Positions 17,005 to 27,458 of a stretch of 64,000 nucleotides of DNA are shown piece by piece (the stretch's first letter is position 1; each line of letters opens with the position of its first letter). A program made the translations under genes and the position numbers. Source of the DNA: Fodinibacter sp038258215 (GTDB lineage: Bacteria; Actinomycetota; Actinomycetes; Actinomycetales; Dermatophilaceae); assembly GCA_038258215.1 (NCBI GenBank), contig JBBSQC010000003.1, forward strand, positions 1 through 64,000, written 5' to 3'. The notes beneath the pieces are model-generated. The model ran no database searches and was not told where the DNA came from. It was given only the letters and a program-made list of their open reading frames with translations.

Positions 17005-18231
17005 TCAGGCCAGGCCCAGGGCCGCGGCCTCCTCCCAGAGCTCGTCGCGCACCCTCGGGTGTGCCGCGTCGCGGATGATGTGGCGGCACTGCGCCCGCTG
17101 GTCGTGACCCCACAGCTCGGCGACCCCGTGCTCGGTGACGATGGCGCTCTGCTGGAAGCTCGTCACCGGCTCGTCGAGCAGCGGCACGACGGTGGACACG
17201 TCGGCCTGGGGGTGCCACGAGCGGAGCGCGATGAACGCCTGGCCACCGCGTGAGTGCAGCGCGCCGACGACGAAGTCGGTCTGGCCGCCGAAGCCGGAGT
17301 GGATGCGGGCGTTGATCCGCGAGGCGTTGGCCTGGCCGAACAGGTCCACCTCGAGGGCGGTGTTGACGGAGGTCATCGTCCGTTGCTGCGCGATGCGTCC
17401 CGGGTCGTTGGTGTGCTCGGTGCGCATCATCCGCACCCTGTGGTTGCCGTCGAGCCAGTCGTAGAGCTCGCGGGAGCCGAAGACGAAGGATGCCGTGAGC
17501 GGGTGGTGTGCGTCGAGGGCACCGACGCGCTCGAGTGCGAGCACCCCGTCGGAGAACATCTCGGTCCAGACCCGGAGGCCACGACGACGGGCGAGAGCTC
17601 CGAGCGTCGCGTCCGGCACGGCCCCGATGCCCAGCTGGAGGGTCGCCCCGTCACCGACGCGCTCGGCGACGAGCGAGCCGATGGCCCGGCTCTCCGCGTC
17701 GGGCTGCACGGGGTCGTGCACCGGGATCGGCGTCGAGACCTCGATGGCGAGGTCGACGGCCTCGACGGGCACCTGCGCGTCGCCGTACGTGTAGGGCATC
17801 TGGTCGTTGACGACCGCCACGACCAGGCCGGAGCGTGACCGGCATCCCTCCATGGCCGCGGGCAGCACGTTGACCTCGATGCCGAGGGACAGCTGCCCGT
17901 CGCGCGGCGGGGCGCAGTGGACGATGACGACGTCCGGGGGGATGCGGCGCTGGAGCAGCACCGGCACGAGCGAGAGGCGGCTGGGGACGTACGAGAGGTT
18001 CGAGTGCCGCCGCATGCCCGGCCCCACGAAGCACGTCTCGGCGGTGACTCCCTCGCGGTCGGGGATGCCGGGCGGGGCGTTCAGGGCGTGGATCGTGTAG
18101 GTCTCGGCGTGCTCGTCGAGCGCGCGCACGGCCTCCCACGGGACGGCGACGTTGCCCGACACCACGACGCGCGAGCCCGCCGGCAGTGCTGCGAAGTGAC
18201 GCCCGAGCTCCTCGACACCGATGGTCCTCAT
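17005..18231 (-). CDS. Acetyl-CoA hydrolase/transferase (4-hydroxybutyrate/succinyl CoA-transferase family)
   Basis: The 408-residue class-I-like CoA-transferase has an N-terminal GNVAVPWEAVRAL, the region GIGAVPDATLGALARR, the catalytic glutamate segment VWTEMFSDGVL, and IHSGFGGQTDFVVGA and VTEHGVAELWG near the C-terminus, all diagnostic of the acetyl-CoA hydrolase/transferase family. It would move CoA between acetate, butyrate, succinate or 4-hydroxybutyrate. No pathway partner is adjacent, so the substrate is open. It is transcribed divergently from DUF2277 and followed after 29 bases by alkD on the same strand. Confidence 0.87.
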   Translation of the reverse strand: MRTIGVEELGRHFAALPAGSRVVVSGNVAVPWEAVRALDEHAETYTIHALNAPPGIPDREGVTAETCFVGPGMRRHSNLSYVPSRLSLVPVLLQRRIPPDVVIVHCAPPRDGQLSLGIEVNVLPAAMEGCRSRSGLVVAVVNDQMPYTYGDAQVPVEAVDLAIEVSTPIPVHDPVQPDAESRAIGSLVAERVGDGATLQLGIGAVPDATLGALARRRGLRVWTEMFSDGVLALERVGALDAHHPLTASFVFGSRELYDWLDGNHRVRMMRTEHTNDPGRIAQQRTMTSVNTALEVDLFGQANASRINARIHSGFGGQTDFVVGALHSRGGQAFIALRSWHPQADVSTVVPLLDEPVTSFQQSAIVTEHGVAELWGHDQRAQCRHIIRDAAHPRVRDELWEEAAALGLA

Positions 18232-18326
18232 GGGTCGATTGTCGCGCGTCGCCGCCGGCCCGACAGGTGAGGATGGGCTGCCCTGACCTCTGTCGGATGC
18301 CGGGAGCCGGGCCTACCGTGTACGGC

Positions 18327-18602
18327 ATGTGCCGCAACATCCGTCAGCTCCACAACTTCGCCCCTCCCGCCACGTCGGAGGAGGTGAATGCCGCATCGCT
18401 CCAGTACGTGCGCAAGGTCAGTGGGTCGACCCGCCCCTCCCAGGCGAACCAGGAGGCGTTCGACGCCGCCGTGCGTGAGGTGGCCGAGGTCACCCAACGG
18501 CTGCTCGACTCGCTGGTCACGGCCGCCCCAGCCAAGGACCGCGAGGTGGAGGCCGTGAGGGCCCGGGCCAGGGCCGCCGAGCGCTACGGCCGGGGCGCCT
18601 GA
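18327..18602 (+). CDS. DUF2277 protein
   Basis: The small 91-residue soluble protein begins MCRNIRQLHNFAPPATSEEV and continues ASLQYVRKVSGSTRPSQAN, the invariant signature of DUF2277. The two charged C-terminal helices are typical. Function is not known. The ATG at 18327 is preferred because family members start exactly MCRNI. The longer upstream in-frame reading overlaps the divergent CoA-transferase start. Confidence 0.88.
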   Translation: MCRNIRQLHNFAPPATSEEVNAASLQYVRKVSGSTRPSQANQEAFDAAVREVAEVTQRLLDSLVTAAPAKDREVEAVRARARAAERYGRGA

Positions 18603-18986
18603 AGGCGGTGCCTGCCCCGTCGTGAGGCTCACGTCGCGCGAGGGGGTGTGGACCGCGACACGCCCGAAACTATTTCCGCTCCACATGAGGCGCACGGCAT
18701 CGTCGCAGGTCAGAGCCCGGTGCGGGGAACGGCCGACCGGTGGGTCCACAGGCTTCTCCACCGACGGTGCACAACCACTCCGGGCGTTTTCCCCAGCTTG
18801 TCCACACGCTGTGCACAGCCCCGGGCAAGATGGCACTCGGCGATGTTGGCGCCGACCCGGGTGGGCGCCTACGGTGGCTCGGCGGAGGGTGTCAGTGGTC
18901 TCTGGTGAGGTAACCACCAGCGGGCAGCCCGACACACAAGCGACGGAGCTAGCCCGGCGGCGACCGGAAGGTGAGGGGTTGGTCGG
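18603..18986 (+). promoter_or_regulatory. 384-bp non-coding leader of dnaB with a DnaA-box match
   Basis: No convincing gene is present. The stretch holds one exact actinobacterial DnaA box TTGTCCACA (18798-18806) among looser TCCACA/TGTGGA words (for example 18740-18760 and 18650), a self-complementary TGTGCACA at about 18810, and a CTGGTG/CACCAG hairpin near 18902-18920. It is the likely dnaB promoter region. The clustering is too weak to call an origin. Confidence 0.4.
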
Positions 18987-21596
<2,610 letters not shown>

Positions 21597-21649
21597 TCTC
21601 GGGATGCAGGGCGCTTCGTCGTCGGCCGGTGGAGGGGTCGCGACATGCC

Positions 21650-21719
21650 GACTGAACCGCCGGCCCGAGCCCGAGCGCGTCCTGACCCCTCGACTTCCCC
21701 TTCGGGTCGGCGGTCAGTC
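21650..21719. terminator. Imperfect hairpin between convergent dnaB and PCD-VOC genes
   Basis: GACTGAACCGCCGGCCCG (21650-21667) is nearly complementary to CGGGTCGGCGGTCAGTC (21703-21719), with one bulge and one mismatch and a 35-base loop. The right arm runs into the last codons of the minus-strand gene. It lies where both convergent transcripts should end. There is no T-tract, so rho-independent function is uncertain. Confidence 0.4.
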
Positions 21720-22421
21720 GCCCGTCGCGGGGGGCTCGGCGACGCAGAGGACTCCCCTGTTGCCGTCCTGGTCTGCGATCACGGTGAGTGACGGCGCGTC
21801 GCTGTCATCGACGACGGTCCCACCCGCGGCGACGACGGCAGCGATCCGCTGCTCGGCCACCTCGCGCGGCACGTAGACCTCGACGTGGAAGCGCTGACGT
21901 GTTGTGTCGTGCTCGTCGGCGTCCCCGAACCACAGGTTCGGCACCCGCCCCGTGGCGTCCCGGATCTCGTCGCTGGGCGACCCGTGGCCCTGGGCCTCGG
22001 CGTTCCCGGTCAACAGCGCGGCCCATACCGGGGCGATGGTCGCGGAGTCCGCGGTGTCGAGGCCGAGCTCGATGACGCTGACCGAGGACGGGTCGGCACT
22101 GATCCCGTGGTCGGCGGCGATCTCGGTGATCCGTCGGGCGAGGTCGACGTCCTGCTGCGTCACCCATTCGACAACCAGCTCGGTGCCGTCGTCGTCGCGG
22201 TAGATCGCATCGGCACTGACCAGCTTGAGGTCCACGTGCCCGGTGCCGAGTGACGCGCTCGGATGATGCCCGATCGCGTCGCCGGCCTCACCCACGGCGG
22301 CGACGAACCGTGCGCCGGTGCCGAAGTCGTCGACCAGGTAACGGGCGTGCAGTCCCTGGGCCAACTTGCGCCAGTCGGTCAGCCTGGCCCCGGCGATCTG
22401 CTCGTCCTTCAGCATGTCCAT
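21714..22421 (-). CDS. Pterin-4a-carbinolamine dehydratase-like domain fused to a VOC domain
   Basis: The 235-residue protein has an N-terminal about 100-residue PCD domain (LTDWRKLAQGLHARYL, then GDAIGHHPSASLGTGHVDLKL, where HHP is the dehydratase motif) joined to a C-terminal glyoxalase/VOC domain (VIELGLDTADSATIAPVWAALL and RQRFHVEVYVP). PCDs dehydrate 4a-hydroxytetrahydrobiopterin after aromatic hydroxylation. No pterin-dependent hydroxylase is nearby. ATG 22421 is chosen, and another ATG two codons later is possible. The VOC half may be a metal-dependent or merely structural partner. Confidence 0.8.
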   Translation of the reverse strand: MDMLKDEQIAGARLTDWRKLAQGLHARYLVDDFGTGARFVAAVGEAGDAIGHHPSASLGTGHVDLKLVSADAIYRDDDGTELVVEWVTQQDVDLARRITEIAADHGISADPSSVSVIELGLDTADSATIAPVWAALLTGNAEAQGHGSPSDEIRDATGRVPNLWFGDADEHDTTRQRFHVEVYVPREVAEQRIAAVVAAGGTVVDDSDAPSLTVIADQDGNRGVLCVAEPPATGD

Positions 22422-22524
22422 GGTCGGGGACCCTATCTGCGATTCAGCCACAGCGCTCGGCCCACCTCTTGGCCCGCACCCTCGCATGGTCTCGCGGTTG
22501 GCAACGGCTGGTCGTGACCCGGCC

Positions 22525-23115
22525 TCACGCGGGCTCGACCGTCTTCACCATGACGCAGTTCTTCAGCCCCTTGGGCCGGTCGTAGATGAAGCCGAGCCGC
22601 TCGTAGAGTCGACGGGTGCCGTTGTAGAGGAACGACGACGACATCTTCTTGGTCTGGTTGGTCAGGTCGTGGGGATAGCTCTCCACCCGACCTCCGCCGG
22701 CCTGCGCAATCAGGTCGAGCGCACCGGTGATCGCCAGCTCCGTCACGCGCCGTTGCCGGTGGCGCTTGTCGACGAAGACGCAGGTGATCCGGTAGTCGGG
22801 GTCCGCGGCCTTGGTGGCGTCGTACTCCTTGCGGTGGTGGAGGGAAGGCAGCTCGACCGGGGTGCCGTACTCAGCCCACGCGATGGCCTCGTCGCCGTCC
22901 ATGACCAGTGCGGCGTGCGCCGTGCCCTGCTCGACGTAGGCCTTCTTCAGCGCTCGGTTGGCCTCGGCGCCCTGGCCGCGCTCGGGCCCGTCAGGGTGGA
23001 ACCAGATGCACCAGCAGCCGCCGAAGATGCCGTTGTGCCGCTGCACCAGCGCGTCGAAGGCCGGCCAGGTTTCGGGGCTGAGCGGCGCGATGGTGTACGA
23101 CGACTCGGCGGCCAT
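22525..23115 (-). CDS. GNAT-family N-acetyltransferase
   Basis: The 196-residue product starts at ATG 23115 and resembles the GNAT subfamily whose N-terminal half contains NGIFGGCWCIWFHPDGPER and whose acetyl-CoA loop reads VDKRHRQRRVTELAITGAL (the RxxGxG/A-type pyrophosphate loop is degenerate). The C-terminus SSSFLYNGTRRLYERLGFI matches the usual last strand-helix pair. The substrate is unknown. The 288 bases between this start and the GT2 stop at 23404 contain only overlapping short ORFs with no family features, so I annotate nothing there. Confidence 0.78.
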   Translation of the reverse strand: MAAESSYTIAPLSPETWPAFDALVQRHNGIFGGCWCIWFHPDGPERGQGAEANRALKKAYVEQGTAHAALVMDGDEAIAWAEYGTPVELPSLHHRKEYDATKAADPDYRITCVFVDKRHRQRRVTELAITGALDLIAQAGGGRVESYPHDLTNQTKKMSSSFLYNGTRRLYERLGFIYDRPKGLKNCVMVKTVEPA

Positions 23116-23403
23116 GCCGCACCTTATCCCGGTCGGGCCGGCACCGACATCGGTCGTGGCTTGTCGGGCCGAGATGGATGCCGGAAACGGCAGTGCCCAT
23201 TCCGCGTCCCTTCGTCCACCGCGATCCGCGGAGCCGCAGCGGTGTGCGCGAGGCGTCCTGCGCAACCTCGCCCAACGCGACCGAGTCACGCAGAAGATCG
23301 GTGGCCACCCGCCAGTCTCTGCGTGCGCTCCGGTCTTGTGCGTGCCGCTACGTGTCCATGGGTCTCGACGGCTCGACAAGCCCGTTCGGCGGGGCGGGCA
23401 AGG

Positions 23404-25692
23404 TCAGCGCTTTCGATGCTGGAGTCGGCGCCGTCGATCGCCTCGGACCCGGAGGTCTCGCGCCAGCCGTCGGTCGCCGTAGTAGAGGATCGAGGCCCAG
23501 TCCACGCCCCTAGCGGCCGGCGCTGGCGCCGCGGTGCGCGGCGTCTTCTTGGCCTTGTCCACGTAGAGCCAGTTCACGACGCCCAGACCCATGTCGACGG
23601 CTGCAGCAGTCAACCCGATGTAGGCGCGGATCGCGCCGGCTGCCAGCACCGCGTTGAAGGTTGCGAAGGCGAAGTTGCCCCAGTTCTGCTGGTTGAAATC
23701 GCGCCACGCAGTCAGGAGCGAGAAGGCGACGATCAGACACGGAACAAAGACGAGCCAGCCGGGCGCCGACGTACGGTTACGCACCTTGGGAGTTCGTGCG
23801 AAGGGAATCTTCTCTCCCGTGAGAGCCTGTTGGATGGACTTGAGGACACCGGCGAGGTTGACCGGCAGCAGCACCAGGTTGAAGCCGTAGATGCGAAAGA
23901 TGTCACCGAACCGGTGCCCGCATTCGCGAAGGTCGCTGCCCATGGCGAGGAAGTACGGAAGCGCAGCCCCGAGCACGAGCGGGCTCAGGAGTCGGCTGTC
24001 GTACGGGTAGAACAACAAGAAGAGCAGGCCGAGGCTCGCCCAGGTGATCGATGCCATGTAGTTCATCCGGAGCGCCAGCTCGGCGAGGTGAACCCGTTCT
24101 CGGTCAAAGCGCCGCTGACGCACCTGATCCCACAGCTTCGGCACGATCAGGAGACCACCATTGGCCCAGCGCCGACGTTGCACCACCAGCGAGCCGTAGT
24201 CCGGAGGCGTCGCGCTGTAGCTGAGCCGCTCGGGGTAGTTCACGAGCGACCAACCCGCCGAGCCGATGTCGATGCTGGACTCGGTGTCCTCGATCACCGT
24301 GCGGTCCTGGATGTAGGTGCGAACCTCGTAGCCACCAACCTCCTCCACCTCCACGATGTCCTCGAGGGCCCGTTTGCGGATGACCGCATTGGCGCCCACC
24401 CAGAACGTGGCGCCGTAGTGGGTCATGCCCTGGTGGATGATGTGCTGCAGATCGGTGGTCGCGCCCGCGACCCGCTCGATCCGGGTCGGTGCTCCCCGGA
24501 ACGAGGAGTACGGCGTCTGGATGATCGCCACCTGCTGGTTGGCGGGCTGCTCGAGATGGTGCACGAGCCGGATGCAGTAGTCACGCAGCAGCTGCGAGTC
24601 GGCGTCCAGGGTCAACACGTAGCCCGTGTCCTCAACGACGACATCCCCCTCCATCGCGTCGTCCACGCGATGGAGGGCCGAACCCCTCGAGGTGTCCGTC
24701 GGACGCCAGATTCCGCCCATGAGCCCGAGATAGGCGTTGATGTTCATCGCCTTGTTCGCTTCGTGCGACAAGGAGGCGTACCGCTTGCGCTCGAACGAGG
24801 TGAGCCGGGCACGGAAGATCCAGACCAGTCGGCGGTGCAGCTCGAGGAGTCGAGACGGCTCGAACTGGGCGTCGTCTTCGTGGGCTGCTTCCAGCGCGAG
24901 CAGCGTCAGACGCAGGTCGCTGGCCAGACCCATGAGCACCTGGTCCACGAAGAACTCACTCACGTGGTCGAGGACACTCTCGGCAGCCGCCATGGCTTCG
25001 AGCCACTCCGCTGCCACGCGGTACTCCCCGGCGAGGATGCTGATGTCTTCGCCGGTGGGGTCGCTGGACGCGAAGCGACGCGCCGCCTCCTCGTGCGCGC
25101 AGGCGAAACGCTCAGCCGGCTCGCGAAGCGTCCGGGCGATCTCGTCGGCGAGTTGACGGGTCGCGGTCAGTCTGACCAGTGACTGTGGGTCCTTGGGCTC
25201 GGGGGGGTCGTCGATGAGCAGCACGATGCGAAGGTCGGGATACTCCTGGAGCGCGGCGCTCCACATCGTCAGCCGAACCACATCGGGCTCCTCGGCGTAT
25301 GAGGGAATCAGCGCCGTCAGCGCATCACTCAGGTCGCTGAAGTGACTGTCGATGACGCCGCGAGGAGCACGCTGGTGCAGGCGAAACCGGTGAAGTGCGC
25401 CCTGCCGAGCCACGAGATACATCAAGGCCGAGAAGGTCAGGAACGTCACGACGAGGAGGTAGGAGGCCGCTTCCATCGTGAACCGGAAATTGGTGTCGGC
25501 GTCGATGAACTGCCTGACGATCGTGGAGATGACGTACCCGATCCACGAGAGGATCGTGACGATGATCGCGATGCGACCCCAGGTGATGCTGGCCTGACTC
25601 GGGCGGGGATGGAGGATCGACAGCGTCTCGGATCGTCGCTCAGCCCCCCATTGGCGACGGGGCGCGGTGACAGCCGGCGGGGAGTCACTCAT
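23404..25692 (-). CDS. Cellulose-synthase-like family 2 glycosyltransferase
   Basis: The 762-residue processive membrane glycosyltransferase has two N-terminal helices (about residues 41-61 and 77-95), then the GT-A domain with LLIDD (about 160), LDADS as DxD (about 362-366), VIEDTES as the TED catalytic loop (about 466-472) and QRRRW as QxxRW (505-509). At least five C-terminal helices follow. An insertion of about 150 helical residues lies between the first Asp and DxD. No PilZ domain is visible. ATG 25692 is preferred; a GTG at 25719 would add nine residues. It should polymerise a beta-linked exopolysaccharide. The divergent GH18/chitin-binding partner hints at an amino-sugar polymer. Confidence 0.85.
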   Translation of the reverse strand: MSDSPPAVTAPRRQWGAERRSETLSILHPRPSQASITWGRIAIIVTILSWIGYVISTIVRQFIDADTNFRFTMEAASYLLVVTFLTFSALMYLVARQGALHRFRLHQRAPRGVIDSHFSDLSDALTALIPSYAEEPDVVRLTMWSAALQEYPDLRIVLLIDDPPEPKDPQSLVRLTATRQLADEIARTLREPAERFACAHEEAARRFASSDPTGEDISILAGEYRVAAEWLEAMAAAESVLDHVSEFFVDQVLMGLASDLRLTLLALEAAHEDDAQFEPSRLLELHRRLVWIFRARLTSFERKRYASLSHEANKAMNINAYLGLMGGIWRPTDTSRGSALHRVDDAMEGDVVVEDTGYVLTLDADSQLLRDYCIRLVHHLEQPANQQVAIIQTPYSSFRGAPTRIERVAGATTDLQHIIHQGMTHYGATFWVGANAVIRKRALEDIVEVEEVGGYEVRTYIQDRTVIEDTESSIDIGSAGWSLVNYPERLSYSATPPDYGSLVVQRRRWANGGLLIVPKLWDQVRQRRFDRERVHLAELALRMNYMASITWASLGLLFLLFYPYDSRLLSPLVLGAALPYFLAMGSDLRECGHRFGDIFRIYGFNLVLLPVNLAGVLKSIQQALTGEKIPFARTPKVRNRTSAPGWLVFVPCLIVAFSLLTAWRDFNQQNWGNFAFATFNAVLAAGAIRAYIGLTAAAVDMGLGVVNWLYVDKAKKTPRTAAPAPAARGVDWASILYYGDRRLARDLRVRGDRRRRLQHRKR

Positions 25693-25735
25693 CGACACGT
25701 CCACCCGCTCTCCGGCCACACCCGATATGGAGCCA

Positions 25736-25758
25736 CCACGACACTAACGGTGTCGTGG
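25736..25758. promoter_or_regulatory. 9+9 bp dyad between divergent GT2 and GH18 genes
   Basis: CCACGACAC (25736-25744) and GTGTCGTGG (25750-25758) are perfect reverse complements around TAACG. The site is 44 bases upstream of the GT2 ATG and 81 bases upstream of the GH18 start, in the only intergenic space the two share, so it could control both arms of the exopolysaccharide cluster. The regulator is not identified. Confidence 0.5.
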
Positions 25759-25839
25759 GAACACCGCCCGGGGTGCGCGGATCCCCTGAGATGAGACGAT
25801 GGCGTCTCTGCAAGCCGACAGCGGCCAGGGGGACATCTC

Positions 25840-27399
25840 GTGGGACAGTTCGATGGTCGCCGCTTGTCGTGGCTGCGCCTGGGCGTGTCACTCGGGGTGA
25901 TCTCCGCACTCGTCTTCACGGCACTGTCCGGCTGGCGCTGGTTCGAGGACTCGAAGGCGGCCGCGGGGGGCAGGGCGTGGTTCGCAGCCTATGTGGACGT
26001 CACAACCACCCCGCAGCTCGAGTTCGAGAACCCCACGTCGACGGCGGCTCGCGATGTCGTCCTGTCATTCATCGTCTCTTCACCCGACGCGCCGTGCACG
26101 CCCTCCTGGGGCACGTTCTACACGCTGGACGGTGCCGCCGCCGACCTTGACCTCGACCGCCGGATCGCGCGACTGCGGCAGAACGAGGGGGACGTCGTGG
26201 TCTCGTTCGGGGGCGCCATCAACGACGAACTTGCCACGGTGTGTGTGGATGAGGATCAGCTCCTCGAGGCGTACACCGCCGTCGTCGACCGATATGACCT
26301 TCGCACGATCGATCTCGACCTGGAGGGCGCCGGCCTCACGAACACCGAGGCCATCGATCGCCGGGCTGCGGTGATCGCGAAGCTCCAGGCAGCGCGGGAC
26401 GCGAAGCAGAAGGATCTCCGCGTCTGGCTCACCCTCCCGGTGGCACCGCAGGGCCTCTCGCCGGAGGGCGCCCAGGCGGTCACCGCGATGCTCAAGGCCG
26501 GCGTCGACATCTCCGGCATCAACGTGATGACGATGGATTTCGGGGACAGCCGTGGTGATGGCGTGTCCATGGCCGATGCGTCGATCGCTTCGCTCAACGC
26601 GACTCATACCCAGCTCAGCACGCTGTACGCCGGGGCGGGCGACCCGCTCGGCCCAGCCACGTTGTGGAGGCGGATGGGCGCTACTCCGATGATCGGGCAG
26701 AACGACGTGCCCGGCGAGGTGTTCGGGCTCGACGCGGCTCGGGAGCTCAACCAGTTCGCGTACGACAGGGGGATGGGCAGGCTCTCCATGTGGTCGCTCA
26801 ACCGCGATCGCACGTGCGGGGCGAACTACCCCAACACGCGGGTGGTGTCGAACTCATGCAGCGGGGTCGACCAGGACAGCAGCACCTATGCGCAGACGCT
26901 GCACGATGGGCTGACAGACCGCCCTGACGCGGTCGTGGTCACGCCCACCGCCGCAGAGACCGCGTCGGCCAGCCGCGCGCCCGACGACCCTCAGAGCAGC
27001 CCGTACCCGATCTGGGAGGAGGACCTGACCTACGTCGCGGGCACCCGGATCGTCTGGCATCAGAATGTCTACGTCTCGAAGTGGTGGTCGACGGGCGACC
27101 TGCCTGACGATCCGACCGTCACCCAGTACTCCTCGCCGTGGCAGCTGGTCGGGCCGGTGCTGCCCGGTGAGGAGCCGGTTCCCTCCCCGACGCTTCCCGA
27201 GGGAACATATCCGGACTGGAAGACGGCGGAGGTCTACACGCAGGGCCAGCGGGTACTGTTTGACGGCGTGCCGTTCTCTGCGAAGTGGTGGACCCAAGGA
27301 GACAGCCCGACGGCGCGTTCCACGCAGTCTGAGCCCTCGCCATGGGAACGACTTTCGGACGCCGAGATTCGCCGGGTGGTGGCCGGTGCCGACAACTAG
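25840..27399 (+). CDS. Membrane-anchored GH18-like glycosidase with two chitin-binding modules
   Basis: The 519-residue protein has a single N-terminal membrane anchor (residues about 12-33) and no cleavage site, then a GH18 TIM-barrel-like domain: VVVSFGGA (about 119-126, the SxGG strand), RTIDLDLEG with Asp158, Asp160 and Glu162 as the DxDxE catalytic strand, and NVMTMDFGD. Two C-terminal CBM5/12-type modules end in SKWWSTGDLP and AKWWTQGDSP. GTG 25840 has AGGGGGA upstream. A hydrolase paired with a synthase usually trims or releases the polymer at the cell surface. Its divergent partner is the GT2 synthase. Confidence 0.85.
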   Translation: MGQFDGRRLSWLRLGVSLGVISALVFTALSGWRWFEDSKAAAGGRAWFAAYVDVTTTPQLEFENPTSTAARDVVLSFIVSSPDAPCTPSWGTFYTLDGAAADLDLDRRIARLRQNEGDVVVSFGGAINDELATVCVDEDQLLEAYTAVVDRYDLRTIDLDLEGAGLTNTEAIDRRAAVIAKLQAARDAKQKDLRVWLTLPVAPQGLSPEGAQAVTAMLKAGVDISGINVMTMDFGDSRGDGVSMADASIASLNATHTQLSTLYAGAGDPLGPATLWRRMGATPMIGQNDVPGEVFGLDAARELNQFAYDRGMGRLSMWSLNRDRTCGANYPNTRVVSNSCSGVDQDSSTYAQTLHDGLTDRPDAVVVTPTAAETASASRAPDDPQSSPYPIWEEDLTYVAGTRIVWHQNVYVSKWWSTGDLPDDPTVTQYSSPWQLVGPVLPGEEPVPSPTLPEGTYPDWKTAEVYTQGQRVLFDGVPFSAKWWTQGDSPTARSTQSEPSPWERLSDAEIRRVVAGADN

Positions 27400-27458
27400 G
27401 CGGCCTTGTCAGGGCGTCGACCTGTGCGCTGTTCCAAGGGAAGCCGGAGATTCAGCTC

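Noticed and set aside
18603..18986. Origin of replication
   Set aside because: There is only one exact DnaA box, no AT-rich unwinding stretch, and dnaA, dnaN and rpmH are absent.
23116..23403. Small gene between the GNAT and GT2 genes
   Set aside because: Short overlapping frames in several phases, with no ribosome site, family motif or codon bias.
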